Source: Streptomyces sp. AM 4-1-1
Lineage (GTDB): Bacteria; Actinomycetota; Actinomycetes; Streptomycetales; Streptomycetaceae
DNA: 64,000 bases
Assembly (NCBI RefSeq): GCF_029167625.1
Contig: NZ_CP119145.1
Location: 4,650,001-4,714,000, forward strand
Reading direction: 5' to 3'
Under the pieces are notes generated by a model. The model was not told the origin of the DNA. It did not search any database and saw only the letters and a program-made list of their open reading frames with translations. Below are positions 19,358 to 28,848 of this stretch, in pieces. Both the position numbers and the translations under genes were made by a program. The stretch's first letter is position 1, and each line of letters opens with the position of its first letter.

Positions 19358-19390
19358 CGCCCCGGCGGCACACTCTGTGCCGTCGGGGCG
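19358..19390 (+). terminator. Terminator after rpsI
   Basis: Arms of 15 bases (19358-19372 and 19376-19390) pair with one G-U around CTC, and TTCGTTT follows. It separates rplM-rpsI from glmM. Confidence 0.8.
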
Positions 19391-19507
19391 TTCGTTTATC
19401 GACCCCCGTAGGCGTATAACGGCATAAGACGTTCATAGACTTGCCACGCCTCGCCTGCTTTGGCTTGCTTTCTTTTTGGGTTTTCGGAGCATTTTCGGAG
19501 GACACCA

Positions 19508-20866
19508 GTGGGACGACTCTTCGGCACGGACGGCGTGCGCGGTGTCGCCAACGCGGATCTCACGGCCGAGCTCGCGCTCGGTCTGTCGGTCGCCGCGGCG
19601 CACGTACTCGCCGAAGCGGGCACGTTCGAAGGCCATCGGGCCACAGCGGTGGTCGGACGTGACCCCCGCGCGTCCGGGGAGTTCCTGGAGGCCGCCGTCG
19701 TGGCGGGTCTCGCGAGCGCGGGCGTGGACGTGCTGCGCGTCGGCGTGCTGCCGACCCCCGCCGTCGCCTATCTGACCGGGGCGCTGGGCGCGGACCTGGG
19801 CGTGATGCTCTCCGCCAGCCACAACGCGATGCCGGACAACGGGGTCAAGTTCTTCGCGAGGGGCGGTCACAAGCTCCCCGACGAGCTGGAGGTCCGGATC
19901 GAGACGATCTACGACCAGCACCGCACCGGTGCCCCGTGGGCGCGGCCCACCGGCGCCGGGGTCGGCCGGGTGACCGACTACACCGAGGGCTTCGACCGGT
20001 ACGTCGCCCACCTCATCGGGGTCCTCCCGAACCGGCTCGACGGTCTGAAGGTCGTCCTGGACGAGGCGCACGGCGCCGCCGCCCGGGTCTCGCCCGAGGC
20101 ATTCGCGCGGGCCGGCGCCGAGGTCATCACGATCGGCGCCGAGCCGAACGGGCTGAACATCAACGAGGGCTGCGGCTCCACCCACCTGGCCCTGCTGAGG
20201 AACGCCGTCGTCGAGCACGGCGCCGACCTCGGCATCGCGCACGACGGTGACGCCGACCGCTGCCTGGCCGTGGACGGCGCGGGCGAGGAGGTCGACGGCG
20301 ACCAGATCCTGGCCGTACTGGCCCTCGCCATGCGTGAGGCCGGGCAGCTGCGCAAGGACACCGTCGTCGGCACGGTGATGTCCAACCTCGGTTTCAAGAT
20401 GGCGATGGAGCGGGAGGGCATCCAGCTCGTCCAGACCGCCGTCGGTGACCGTTACGTCCTGGAGTCGATGAAGGCCGAGGGGTACGCGCTGGGCGGCGAG
20501 CAGTCCGGCCACGTGATCGTCCTGGACCACGCGACGACCGGGGACGGCACGCTGACCGGTCTGATGCTGGCGGCCCGGGTGGCCGCCACCGGCCGTACGC
20601 TCGCCGATCTGGCCGGGGTGATGGAGCGGCTGCCGCAGGTCCTCATCAACGTGCCCGACGTCGACAAGTCCCGCGTCGGCACGTCGTCGGAGCTGGCGGT
20701 GGCGGTCGCCGAGGCGGAGCGCGAGCTGGGCGCCACCGGCCGCGTACTGCTGCGCAAGTCGGGCACCGAGCCGCTGGTACGGGTGATGGTCGAGGCCGCC
20801 GACATCGAGCACGCCCGCTCGGTGGCCGAGCGGCTGGCAGATGTGGTGAAGTCCGCCCTCGGGTAG
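19508..20866 (+). CDS. glmM: Phosphoglucosamine mutase
   Basis: A 452-residue enzyme that converts glucosamine-6-phosphate to glucosamine-1-phosphate for UDP-GlcNAc and peptidoglycan synthesis. The catalytic serine lies in [14 protein letters not shown] near residue 102, the metal loop in [13 protein letters not shown], the sugar loop in GGEQSGHVI and the phosphate loop in [17 protein letters not shown] start at 19508 after TCGGAGG. It works with GlmS, which is encoded 2.3 kb further on. Confidence 0.97.
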   Translation: MGRLFGTDGVRGVANADLTAELALGLSVAAAHVLAEAGTFEGHRATAVVGRDPRASGEFLEAAVVAGLASAGVDVLRVGVLPTPAVAYLTGALGADLGVMLSASHNAMPDNGVKFFARGGHKLPDELEVRIETIYDQHRTGAPWARPTGAGVGRVTDYTEGFDRYVAHLIGVLPNRLDGLKVVLDEAHGAAARVSPEAFARAGAEVITIGAEPNGLNINEGCGSTHLALLRNAVVEHGADLGIAHDGDADRCLAVDGAGEEVDGDQILAVLALAMREAGQLRKDTVVGTVMSNLGFKMAMEREGIQLVQTAVGDRYVLESMKAEGYALGGEQSGHVIVLDHATTGDGTLTGLMLAARVAATGRTLADLAGVMERLPQVLINVPDVDKSRVGTSSELAVAVAEAERELGATGRVLLRKSGTEPLVRVMVEAADIEHARSVAERLADVVKSALG

Positions 20867-20878
20867 TGGGCTCACGGC

Positions 20879-20996
20879 CTCCCCCACGACAGGGAGCCCG
20901 CGACACCGCTCGCGGCTTCGTCGGGGGGAGGTCGGCACCGGCCGCCCGGCGGCCCCCGGCGGTGCGGTGATCCGCGCCGGGGGGCCGCCGGGCGGC
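20879..20996. terminator. Two long hairpins between convergent glmM and DUF389 gene
   Basis: Hairpin one pairs 20879-20891 with 20920-20931 (one bulged base). Hairpin two pairs 20941-20961 with 20975-20996 (one bulged base, about 21 pairs). Lying between convergent genes, they should stop transcription from both sides. Confidence 0.75.
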
Positions 20997-21000
20997 TCCG

Positions 21001-21939
21001 TCATCCCGCCCGGCCGCCGCGCCGGGTGAGCGCCCACAGGCCCTTCTGGGCCAGCAGCGTCAAGGTGCCCGCGAGGACGATCCCGCCCAGGTTCGCCAGC
21101 AGCTGCGCGCCCGATCCCCAGGTCTGCTGGAGATCCTGGTAGCTGAAGGCCACCGCCGCGTTCGCGGCTGCCGGGACCGTGGTCACCGAGATCGCCACAC
21201 CGATCAGCGCGCCCGACTTGGCCGAGGTGAGGGAGAGCGTCCCGGCGATGCCCGCCAGGAGCGCCACCACGAACGAGATCCAGTCCGGCTGCCAGATGAA
21301 CGATGTGTTCGGCCGGTCCGCCTCCACCATGGCGGCCGTGAAGAGGCCGAAGGAGTTCAGCAGCCGGGCGAACCCCGCGGTCAGCGCCACGGCCACCGCG
21401 AAGCCGCCGATCAGCGCCCAGAACGACCGCGCCACCAGGCGCGGGGCGCGCTGCACGATCGCCGTGGACATCCCCGCCAGTGGGCCGAACTCCGGTCCCA
21501 CCGCCATCGCGCCCACGATCAGGACCGCGTTGTCGAGCATCACACCGCAGGCCGCGAGCATCGTCGCCAGCGACAGGAACGCGACGTAGGTGACGCTGAA
21601 CGCCGACTCCTCGTGGGTGACCTCCGTCAGCTCCTCCCACAGCACCGCGTCCGAGCTCTCGCCGGGCGCCGCCGCCTCGGCCCGGTCCGCGTCTGCGGAG
21701 AGCGTCAGCTCCAGGCTCTCGGCGGTGATCGCCCCGGTCCGGCCGAGCCCGAGCCCGCGCAGCTCCCCGATCAGTTCGTCGGCCGCCTCGCGCGCGACGT
21801 CGCAGAGCACCACGTCACCGGCGGGTGAGCGCGCGGCGCCGGGCAGCACCACCAGGTGCGCGGTACCGGTGGCCTGCTCCAGGAGACGTACCACGTCGTC
21901 CGTGAGCCCGGTGGGGACGATCAGACGCAGGTGCAGCAC
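21001..21939 (-). CDS. DUF389 membrane protein
   Basis: A 312-residue protein of the DUF389 family, function unknown. The N-terminal 100 residues form a soluble domain (MLHLRLIVPTGLTDDVVRLL). From about residue 115 there are five or six hydrophobic helices, with the family motif NAVLIVGAMAVGPEFGPLAG, then AGIAGTLSLTSAKSGALIGVAISVTTVPAAAN. GTG start. It is convergent with glmM and followed on the same strand by no close gene; coaA lies upstream of it, 27 bases away, so the two may be cotranscribed. Confidence 0.88.
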   Translation of the reverse strand: MLHLRLIVPTGLTDDVVRLLEQATGTAHLVVLPGAARSPAGDVVLCDVAREAADELIGELRGLGLGRTGAITAESLELTLSADADRAEAAAPGESSDAVLWEELTEVTHEESAFSVTYVAFLSLATMLAACGVMLDNAVLIVGAMAVGPEFGPLAGMSTAIVQRAPRLVARSFWALIGGFAVAVALTAGFARLLNSFGLFTAAMVEADRPNTSFIWQPDWISFVVALLAGIAGTLSLTSAKSGALIGVAISVTTVPAAANAAVAFSYQDLQQTWGSGAQLLANLGGIVLAGTLTLLAQKGLWALTRRGGRAG

Positions 21940-21966
21940 ACCGCTCCTCGATGCTCGGGCCGGCGG

Positions 21967-22962
21967 TCAGAGTTTGCGCAGGGACAGCCGCTGGACCTTG
22001 TGGTCGGGGCCCTTGCGGAGCACCAGGGTGGCACGGCCCCTGGTGGGCGCGACGTTCTCCAGCAAATTGGGCTTGTTGACGGTCCGCCACATCGTGCGGG
22101 CGTAGTCCAGCGCCTCTTCCTCGGAGACCTGGGTGTACTTGCGGAAGTACGAGAACGGGTTCTGGAAGGCGGTCTCGCGCAGCGTCCGGAACCGGTTGAG
22201 GTACCAGGTCTCGATGTCCTCGGGGCGCGCGTCCACGTACACGCTGAAGTCGAAGTAGTCGGCCAGCCCGACCCTGGTCCGGCCGTCCTTGCCGGGCAGC
22301 GCGGGCTGGAGGACGTTGAGCCCCTCGACGATCAGGATGTCCGGGCGGCGCACGGTCAGCCGCTCGCCCTCCACGATGTCGTAGATCAGGTGCGAGTAGA
22401 CGGGCGCGGTCACCTCGTCCTTGCCCGCCTTGATGTCGGCGACGAACCGGGTCAGGGCGCGGCGGTCGTACGACTCGGGGAAGCCCTTGCGGGACATCAG
22501 TCCGCGCGCCCGCAGCTCCTTCATCGGCAGCAGGAACCCGTCCGTGGTGACCAGCTCCACCCTCGGGTGTTCCGGCCACCGCGCCAGCAGTGCCTGGAGG
22601 AGCCGCGCGACGGTGGACTTGCCGACGGCGACGCTGCCCGCGACCCCTATGACGAACGGGGTGCCGCGCTGCTCGCCGTGGCCGCCCCCGGCGTCGCCGA
22701 GGAAGGTGTTGAGGGCGCCGCGCAGACCGGAGGTGGCCTGGACGTAGAGGTTCAGCAGCCGGGACAGCGGCAGATAGACGTCGCGTACCTCGTCGAGGTC
22801 GATGACGTCCCCGAGCCCGCGCAGCCGCTCCACCTCGTCGGCGGTCAGTGGCAGCGGGGTCCGCTCGCGCAGGGCGCTCCACTCGGCACGGGTCAGGTCG
22901 ACGTACGGCGTCGACGGGTGCTCGGCCCGGCGGTGGGTGGTCCGGTGCGACGAAGTGATCAC
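21967..22962 (-). CDS. coaA: Pantothenate kinase, type I
   Basis: A 331-residue type I enzyme, the first and regulated step of coenzyme A synthesis. The P-loop [12 protein letters not shown] is near residue 105. Further family segments are [38 protein letters not shown] and [15 protein letters not shown] start at 22962 ([12 protein letters not shown]); the first 20 residues are poorly conserved, so a later start is possible. It is divergent from glmS. Confidence 0.95.
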   Translation of the reverse strand: MITSSHRTTHRRAEHPSTPYVDLTRAEWSALRERTPLPLTADEVERLRGLGDVIDLDEVRDVYLPLSRLLNLYVQATSGLRGALNTFLGDAGGGHGEQRGTPFVIGVAGSVAVGKSTVARLLQALLARWPEHPRVELVTTDGFLLPMKELRARGLMSRKGFPESYDRRALTRFVADIKAGKDEVTAPVYSHLIYDIVEGERLTVRRPDILIVEGLNVLQPALPGKDGRTRVGLADYFDFSVYVDARPEDIETWYLNRFRTLRETAFQNPFSYFRKYTQVSEEEALDYARTMWRTVNKPNLLENVAPTRGRATLVLRKGPDHKVQRLSLRKL

Positions 22963-23137
22963 GGATTCATTGTCGCGGGAGTTGCCCCGCGATGGGGGGT
23001 GGGCTCGGTCACGTGGCGCAAGGGCGGTGGCCGCGGCCTGCGGCGGTCAGGCGGCGCGGTCGCGTGGTGCCGGGGCGGCGCCGTCCCTTCTGCGACGATG
23101 CGAGCGGTGAGGGACGTTCGTACGGAAAGGCAGTGAT

Positions 23138-24985
23138 ATGTGCGGAATCGTGGGGTACGTGGGCGGTCAGCCGGCGATCGATGTCGTCATCGCCGGTCTG
23201 AAGCGCCTGGAGTACCGGGGTTACGACTCCTCGGGCGTCGCCGTGCTCGCGGACGGGGAACCGGCCGTCGCGAAGAAGGCGGGGAAGCTGGCAAATCTGG
23301 AGAAGGAGCTGGTCGAGAACCCGCTCCCGGCCGGGACCACCGGCCTCGGGCACACCCGCTGGGCCACCCACGGCGGCCCCACCGACGCCAACGCCCACCC
23401 GCACCTCGACAGCGCGGGCCGGGTCGCCGTCGTGCACAACGGGATCATCGAGAACTTCGCCGCGCTCCGCACCGAGCTGGTCGGGCGCGGTCACGCCCTG
23501 GCCTCCGAGACGGACACCGAGGTCGTGGCGCATCTGCTGGCCGAGGAGTCCTCGTCCGGGGCCGGCCCGGCGGAGGCGATGCGGCGGGTGTGCCGACGGC
23601 TGGAGGGCGCGTTCACGCTGGTCGCCGTGTTCGCCGACGAGCCGGACGTGGTGGTGGGGGCGCGGCGGAACTCGCCGCTGGTGGTGGGGATCGGTGAGGG
23701 TGAGGCGTTCCTCGCGTCCGACGTCGCGGCGTTCATCGCGCACACCCGGTCGGCGATCGAGCTGGGCCAGGACCAGGTGGTGGAGGTGCGCGCGGACGGC
23801 GTCACGGTCACCGGCTTCGACGGGCGGTCCGCCGGGACGCGCACGTACCACGTCGACTGGGACGCCTCCGCCGCCGAGAAGGGCGGGTACGACTACTTCA
23901 TGCTCAAGGAGATCGCCGAGCAGCCGAAGGCGGTGGCGGACACCCTGCTCGGCCGGATCGACGGGGAGGGCGTGCTCCACCTCGACGAGGTGCGGATTCC
24001 GCCGAGCGTGCTGCGCGAGGTCGACAAGGTGGTGATCGTCGCCTGCGGTACGGCGTTCCACGCGGGGATGATCGCCAAGTACGCCATCGAGCACTGGACC
24101 CGCATCCCCTGCGAGACCGAGCTGGCCAGTGAGTTCCGCTACCGGGACCCGATCCTGGACCGGAGCACGCTGGTCGTCGCGATCTCCCAGTCCGGCGAGA
24201 CGATGGACACCCTGATGGCGCTGCGGCACGCCCGCGAGCAGGGCGCGCGCGTGCTCGCCATCTGCAACACGAACGGTTCGACGATCCCCCGCGAGTCCGA
24301 CGCCGTGCTCTACACCCACGCGGGGCCCGAGGTCGCGGTGGCGTCGACGAAGGCGTTCCTGACCCAGCTCGTCGCCTGCTATCTCGTGGCGCTGTATCTG
24401 GGCCAGGTGCGGGGCACCAAGTGGGGCGACGAGATCCGGACCGTCGTGCGGCAGCTCTCCGAGATCTCCCAGCAGGTCGAACAGGTGCTGGAGACCATGC
24501 GGCCGGTGCGCGAGCTGGCCCGTTCGCTCGTCGGCCACGACACGGTCCTCTTCCTCGGCCGGCACGTCGGCTACCCGGTGGCGCTGGAGGGCGCGCTGAA
24601 GCTGAAGGAACTCGCGTACATGCACGCGGAGGGGTTCGCCGCCGGTGAGCTCAAGCACGGGCCGATCGCGCTCATCGAGCCCGGACTGCCGGTCGTGGTG
24701 ATCGTGCCGTCACCGCGTGGGCGGTCGGTGCTGCACGGCAAGATCGTCTCCAACATCCAGGAGATCAGGGCGCGTGGTGCCCGCACCATCGTGATCGCGG
24801 AGGAGGGCGACGAGGCGGTCGTCCCGTACGCGGACCACCTCATCCGCGTCCCCGTCACGCCCACGCTGCTCCAGCCGCTGGTGGCGACGGTGCCGCTCCA
24901 GGTCTTCGCCTGCGAGCTGGCGACGGCGCGCGGCAACGAGGTGGACCAGCCGCGCAACCTGGCGAAGTCCGTGACCGTGGAGTGA
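23138..24985 (+). CDS. glmS: Glutamine-fructose-6-phosphate aminotransferase (isomerizing)
   Basis: A 615-residue enzyme that makes glucosamine-6-phosphate from fructose-6-phosphate and glutamine. Cys2 of MCGIVGYVG is the glutaminase nucleophile after methionine removal; HTRWATHGGP and the GNG-type HNGIIENF loop complete the class II amidotransferase domain. Two SIS domains follow (ISQSGETMDTLMALRHA, then LFLGRHVGYPVALEGALKLKE), and it ends in DQPRNLAKSVTVE. No glmS ribozyme-like leader was noticed. AcpS follows after 81 bases. Confidence 0.97.
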   Translation: MCGIVGYVGGQPAIDVVIAGLKRLEYRGYDSSGVAVLADGEPAVAKKAGKLANLEKELVENPLPAGTTGLGHTRWATHGGPTDANAHPHLDSAGRVAVVHNGIIENFAALRTELVGRGHALASETDTEVVAHLLAEESSSGAGPAEAMRRVCRRLEGAFTLVAVFADEPDVVVGARRNSPLVVGIGEGEAFLASDVAAFIAHTRSAIELGQDQVVEVRADGVTVTGFDGRSAGTRTYHVDWDASAAEKGGYDYFMLKEIAEQPKAVADTLLGRIDGEGVLHLDEVRIPPSVLREVDKVVIVACGTAFHAGMIAKYAIEHWTRIPCETELASEFRYRDPILDRSTLVVAISQSGETMDTLMALRHAREQGARVLAICNTNGSTIPRESDAVLYTHAGPEVAVASTKAFLTQLVACYLVALYLGQVRGTKWGDEIRTVVRQLSEISQQVEQVLETMRPVRELARSLVGHDTVLFLGRHVGYPVALEGALKLKELAYMHAEGFAAGELKHGPIALIEPGLPVVVIVPSPRGRSVLHGKIVSNIQEIRARGARTIVIAEEGDEAVVPYADHLIRVPVTPTLLQPLVATVPLQVFACELATARGNEVDQPRNLAKSVTVE

Positions 24986-25066
24986 CGGCGCCGCCCACGG
25001 CCGGCGGCCCGTCTCCCTATCGTGGGCGAGGATCTGAGGGAGCGGGCGAGCAGTGAGGACGAGTAC

Positions 25067-25435
25067 GTGATCATCGGGGTCGGGATCGACGTGGCGGAGA
25101 TCGAGCGGTTCGGCGCGGCGCTGGAGCGTACGCCTCAGTTGGCGGAACGCCTCTTCGTGGAGACGGAGTTGCTGCTGCCGAGCGGGGAACGGCGGGGCGT
25201 CGCCTCGCTGGCGGCGCGGTTCGCCGCCAAGGAGGCCGTCGCCAAGGCGCTCGGCGCCCCGGGCGGACTGCACTGGACGGACGCGGAGATCTGGGTGGAG
25301 CGGACCGGACAGCCCCGATTGCGGGTACGCGGCACGGTGGCGGCACGCGCCGCCGAACTGGGTGTGCGGCACTGGCATGTGTCGCTCAGCCACGACGCGG
25401 GAGTGGCGTCGGCAATGGTGATCGCGGAGGGTTGA
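25067..25435 (+). CDS. acpS: Holo-[acyl-carrier-protein] synthase
   Basis: A 122-residue AcpS-type phosphopantetheinyl transferase that loads coenzyme A's pantetheine arm on ACP. The magnesium motif [12 protein letters not shown] is at residues 4-15 and the second motif [12 protein letters not shown] near 55. GTG start at 25067 is chosen because GAGGAC lies 7 bases upstream and the family begins right there; an upstream in-frame ATG-like start at 25022 adds non-conserved residues. nnr starts 4 bases after the stop. Confidence 0.94.
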   Translation: MIIGVGIDVAEIERFGAALERTPQLAERLFVETELLLPSGERRGVASLAARFAAKEAVAKALGAPGGLHWTDAEIWVERTGQPRLRVRGTVAARAAELGVRHWHVSLSHDAGVASAMVIAEG

Positions 25436-25439
25436 GCGT

Positions 25440-26984
25440 ATGCGTACTGCCTACTGTGTGGAAACCGTACGGGCCGCCGAGCGCGCCCTGATGGCACGAC
25501 TGCCGGAAGGGGCGCTGATGCGGGCCGCCGCGGCGGGGCTCGCGGCGGCCTGCGCCGATCTGCTGCGGCGCGGCGGCCGGGTGTACGGGGCCCGGGTGGT
25601 CCTGCTCGTCGGCAGCGGTGACAACGGGGGCGACGCGCTGTACGCCGGGGCCGCGCTCGCCAGGCGCGGCGCGGGTGTGCGGGCGGTGCGGACGTCACCT
25701 GGGCGTGCCCATGAGGGCGGGCTCGCGGCGCTGCGCGCGGCGGGCGGGACGGTGGAGGCGGTGGACGCGGCCGGTCCGGTGGGAGCGGGTTCGTCGGGTG
25801 TCACGGGTGCGGCGGGGGCGGGCGACGGGGACGCGGACTCCGTGGCGCGGCGGTTCGTCGCCGGGCTCGGGCGGGTCGATCTCCTCGTCGACGGCATCAC
25901 CGGCATCGGCGGCCGGGGCGGGCTGCGGGCGGAGGCCGCCGCACTGGTCAGGGCCTTCGGGGCGACCGGGGCGCCCGTCGTCGCGGTGGACCTGCCGAGC
26001 GGGGTCGACGCGGACAGCGGGGAGGTGACGGGGGCGGCGGTGCGGGCCGACGCGACGGTCACCTTCGGGGCGTACAAGCCGGGGCTGCTCGTCGACCCGG
26101 GTGCCGAGCGGGCGGGCGCGCTGCGGCTCGTCGACATCGGGCTCGGGGCGGAGCTGCCCGAGGTGCCGGACCTGGAGGCGTTGCAGTACGCGGACGTGGC
26201 GGCGCTGCTGCCGGTGCCGACCGGCGAGAGCGACAAGTACCGGCGCGGGGTCGTCGGGGTCGTCGCCGGTTCGGGGCGTTACCCGGGCGCGGCGGTCCTC
26301 GCCGTCGCGGGCGCGCTGCGGGGTGGCGCCGGGGCCGTGCGGTACGTCGGCCGGGGCGCCGACGCCGTGATCGCCCGGTTCCCCGAGGTCCTGGTCCACC
26401 CCGGCCCCCCGTCGGAGGCGGGCCGGGTGCAGGCATGGGTCGTCGGGCCCGGGATCGGTGACGGCACGGACGCGGTGTCGGCGCTGTCCGACGTACTGGC
26501 CGCCGAGGTCCCGGTCCTGGTGGACGCGGACGGGCTCGGGCTGCTCGACGCCGACGCCGTGCGGGCCCGTACCGCGCCGACCGTCCTCACCCCGCACGCG
26601 GGGGAGGCCGCCAGGCTGCTCGGCGTCGACCGGCGGGAGGTGGAGGCCGGGCGGCTCGCCGCCGTACGGGAACTCGCCGCCAGGTTCGGCGCCACGGTCC
26701 TGCTGAAGGGCTCCACGACGGTGATCGCGGCCCCCGGCCCGCACACCCCGGTACGGGTCAATCCGACGGGTACCTCCTGGCTGGCCACGGCGGGCAGCGG
26801 CGATGTCCTCTCCGGGCTGACCGGCTCCCTGCTCGCCGCCGGACTGACGCCCCGCGACGCGGCGTCGGCGGGCGCCCATCTGCACGGCCTCGCGGCCCGG
26901 CACGCCTCCGAGGGCGCCTCGATCGCCGCCCTGGACGTCGCGGACGCGATCCCGGTGGCGTGGCGGGACGTCGTACGGGGCTGA
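25440..26984 (+). CDS. nnr: Bifunctional NAD(P)H-hydrate epimerase / ADP-dependent NAD(P)H-hydrate dehydratase
   Basis: A 514-residue fusion that repairs damaged NAD(P)H hydrates. The N-terminal YjeF epimerase domain carries VVLLVGSGDNGGDALYAG and VDLPSGVDADSGEV. The C-terminal carbohydrate-kinase-like dehydratase domain carries VVGPGIGDGTDA, LVDADGLGLL, TVLTPHAGEAARLLG, LLKGSTTVIA and the nucleotide-binding NPTGTSWLATAGSGDVLSG. The domain linker near residues 125-140 is Ala/Gly rich. Translationally close to acpS. Confidence 0.95.
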   Translation: MRTAYCVETVRAAERALMARLPEGALMRAAAAGLAAACADLLRRGGRVYGARVVLLVGSGDNGGDALYAGAALARRGAGVRAVRTSPGRAHEGGLAALRAAGGTVEAVDAAGPVGAGSSGVTGAAGAGDGDADSVARRFVAGLGRVDLLVDGITGIGGRGGLRAEAAALVRAFGATGAPVVAVDLPSGVDADSGEVTGAAVRADATVTFGAYKPGLLVDPGAERAGALRLVDIGLGAELPEVPDLEALQYADVAALLPVPTGESDKYRRGVVGVVAGSGRYPGAAVLAVAGALRGGAGAVRYVGRGADAVIARFPEVLVHPGPPSEAGRVQAWVVGPGIGDGTDAVSALSDVLAAEVPVLVDADGLGLLDADAVRARTAPTVLTPHAGEAARLLGVDRREVEAGRLAAVRELAARFGATVLLKGSTTVIAAPGPHTPVRVNPTGTSWLATAGSGDVLSGLTGSLLAAGLTPRDAASAGAHLHGLAARHASEGASIAALDVADAIPVAWRDVVRG

Positions 26985-27038
26985 CGCGGGGCGGGCACGT
27001 GGGGCGGGTGCGGGTGCGGGGGCGGGGGCGTCGGCCGT

Positions 27039-27059
27039 GGCGGACGGCGGCCGTCCGCC
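27039..27059 (+). terminator. Terminator after nnr
   Basis: A 9-base perfect stem (27039-27047 with 27051-27059) around a CGG loop, inside a 130-base gap that begins with GGGGCGGG-type runs. No U tract. Confidence 0.6.
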
Positions 27060-27125
27060 GTGGCATGGCGGGACCCGTGCGCCTGTCCCATCCTGGACAG
27101 CAGGAACATCTGAGGAGTGATGGCT

Positions 27126-27509
27126 GTGAGCGGTGACGGCGTACGTGTGAGGCGGGTGTACGACCCCCAGGAGAAGAGCGACGGCACCAGGGTCCTCATC
27201 GACCGGCTGTGGCCCCGGGGCGTCTCGAAGGAGCACGCCGCGATCGACGTGTGGGCGAAGGAGGTCACCCCGTCGCGCGAGCTGCGCTCCTGGTTCCACG
27301 ACGACCCCACGGACGAGCGCTACGACGGGTTCGTCGACCGCTACCGCGCCGAACTCGCCGACCCCGTCCACGTGGAGGCAGTGGACGAGCTGCTGGACAT
27401 GCTGCGCGAGAAGAAGCCGGTGACGCTCGTCACAGCCGTGAAGGACGTCCCGCGCAGCCATGTCGCCGTCCTCGTCGACCACTTGCGACACGAGTTGAAG
27501 CACCGCTGA
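27126..27509 (+). CDS. DUF488 family protein
   Basis: About 127 residues of the DUF488 family, function not established. The conserved VRRVYDPQEKSDGTRVLIDRLWPRG and the DEWAKEVTPS-like segment VWAKEVTPSRELRSWF are clear, with LVTAVKDVPRSHVAVL near the C-terminus. Starts at GTG 27117, ATG 27120 or GTG 27126 are possible; 27126 has the best spacing from TGAGGAG. It stands alone between nnr and alr. Confidence 0.87.
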   Translation: MSGDGVRVRRVYDPQEKSDGTRVLIDRLWPRGVSKEHAAIDVWAKEVTPSRELRSWFHDDPTDERYDGFVDRYRAELADPVHVEAVDELLDMLREKKPVTLVTAVKDVPRSHVAVLVDHLRHELKHR

Positions 27510-27612
27510 GGCGTCACCGAGGCATGTCCGAAGCCTGTGCGGGCCACCGCCGACGCCCCGTCGGAGGCCGCACCCGAAGGGCCCGTCGGCCGATTCTGAG
27601 ACACTGGGCGCG

Positions 27613-28809
27613 ATGAACGAGACAGCACCACTGAGAGCCCGCGCCGAGATCGACCTCGCAGCATTGCGCGCCAACGTGCGTGTGCTGCGCGCCCGAGCGG
27701 CAGGTGCGGGGCTCATGGCCGTGGTCAAGTCCGACGCGTACGGGCACGGCGCGGTGCCCTGCGCGCGGGCCGCGCTCGCGGCGGGCGCGACCTGGCTCGG
27801 CACCGCCACTCCGGAGGAGGCGTTCGCCCTGCGGGCGGCCGGTATCGGCGGCCGGGTGCTGTGCTGGCTGTGGACGCCGGGCGGGCCCTGGCGGCAGGCG
27901 ATCGAGTCCGGCATCGACGTGTCGGTGAGCGGGATGTGGGCGCTGCGCGAGGCCGTGGCCGCCGCCACCGACGCGGGCGTCGCGGCCCGGGTGCAGCTCA
28001 AGGCCGACACCGGCCTCGGGCGCAACGGCTGTCAGCCCGCCGACTGGCCGGAACTGGTCGCCGCCGCCCGTACCGCCGAAGAGGCGGGCACCATCCGGAT
28101 CACCGGCCTCTGGTCGCACCTCGCCTGTGCCGACGAGCCCGGACACCCGTCGATCGACGCCCAACTGGACGTCTACCGGCACATGGTGGCGTACGCCGAG
28201 AAGGAGGGCGTGGAGCCCGAGGTCCGGCACATCGCCAACTCCCCGGCGCTGCTGACCCGGCCCGAGACGCACTTCGACCTCGTACGCACCGGGATCGCCA
28301 TGTACGGCATCTCGCCCAGCCCCGAACTGGGCACCCCCGCCGACTTCGGACTCCGCCCGGTGATGACGTTCGCCGCGTCGATCGCCCTGGTGAAGCAGGT
28401 GCCCGCCGGGCACGGGGTCAGTTACGGGCACCACTACACGGCGTCCGACGAGACGACCCTCGGCCTGGTGCCGGTCGGATACGCGGACGGCGTCCCGCGC
28501 CACGCCTCCGGCCGGGGCCCGGTGTTGATCGGGGGCGTCAGGCGGCGGGTGGCCGGACGGGTCGCGATGGACCAGTTCGTCGTCGACCTGGGCGGTGACG
28601 TCGTGCCGGTCGGTTCGGAGGCCGTGCTGTTCGGCCCGGGGGACCGGGGCGAGCCGACCGCCGAGGACTGGGCGAGGGCGGCGGACACGATCGCGTACGA
28701 GATCGTGACCCGGATCGGTACCCGGGTGCCGCGCATTCATCTGAACGAGGACCCGGCCGACGACAGGTGTCCGGCGCCCGGGGACGACGGGCACCGGGCC
28801 CGCGCGTAA
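27613..28809 (+). CDS. alr: Alanine racemase
   Basis: A 398-residue PLP enzyme that makes D-alanine for peptidoglycan. The PLP lysine is in MAVVKSDAYGHG near residue 39, and LKADTGLGRNGC and IAMYGISPSPE are family segments; the catalytic tyrosine is in HGVSYGHHYTA. The C-terminal beta domain runs to RIGTRVPRIHLNE, followed by about 20 non-conserved residues. It fits with glmM, glmS and the other cell-wall supply genes here. Confidence 0.96.
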   Translation: MNETAPLRARAEIDLAALRANVRVLRARAAGAGLMAVVKSDAYGHGAVPCARAALAAGATWLGTATPEEAFALRAAGIGGRVLCWLWTPGGPWRQAIESGIDVSVSGMWALREAVAAATDAGVAARVQLKADTGLGRNGCQPADWPELVAAARTAEEAGTIRITGLWSHLACADEPGHPSIDAQLDVYRHMVAYAEKEGVEPEVRHIANSPALLTRPETHFDLVRTGIAMYGISPSPELGTPADFGLRPVMTFAASIALVKQVPAGHGVSYGHHYTASDETTLGLVPVGYADGVPRHASGRGPVLIGGVRRRVAGRVAMDQFVVDLGGDVVPVGSEAVLFGPGDRGEPTAEDWARAADTIAYEIVTRIGTRVPRIHLNEDPADDRCPAPGDDGHRARA

Positions 28810-28848
28810 TCGGACACGGCTGAAGACACGGATCAGGAGCGCGGCACG

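Noticed and set aside
22963..23137. A glmS ribozyme or riboswitch in the leader of glmS
   Set aside because: The gap is only 175 bases, shared with the divergent coaA gene, and I see no ribozyme-like core. Actinobacterial glmS genes are not known to me to carry it.
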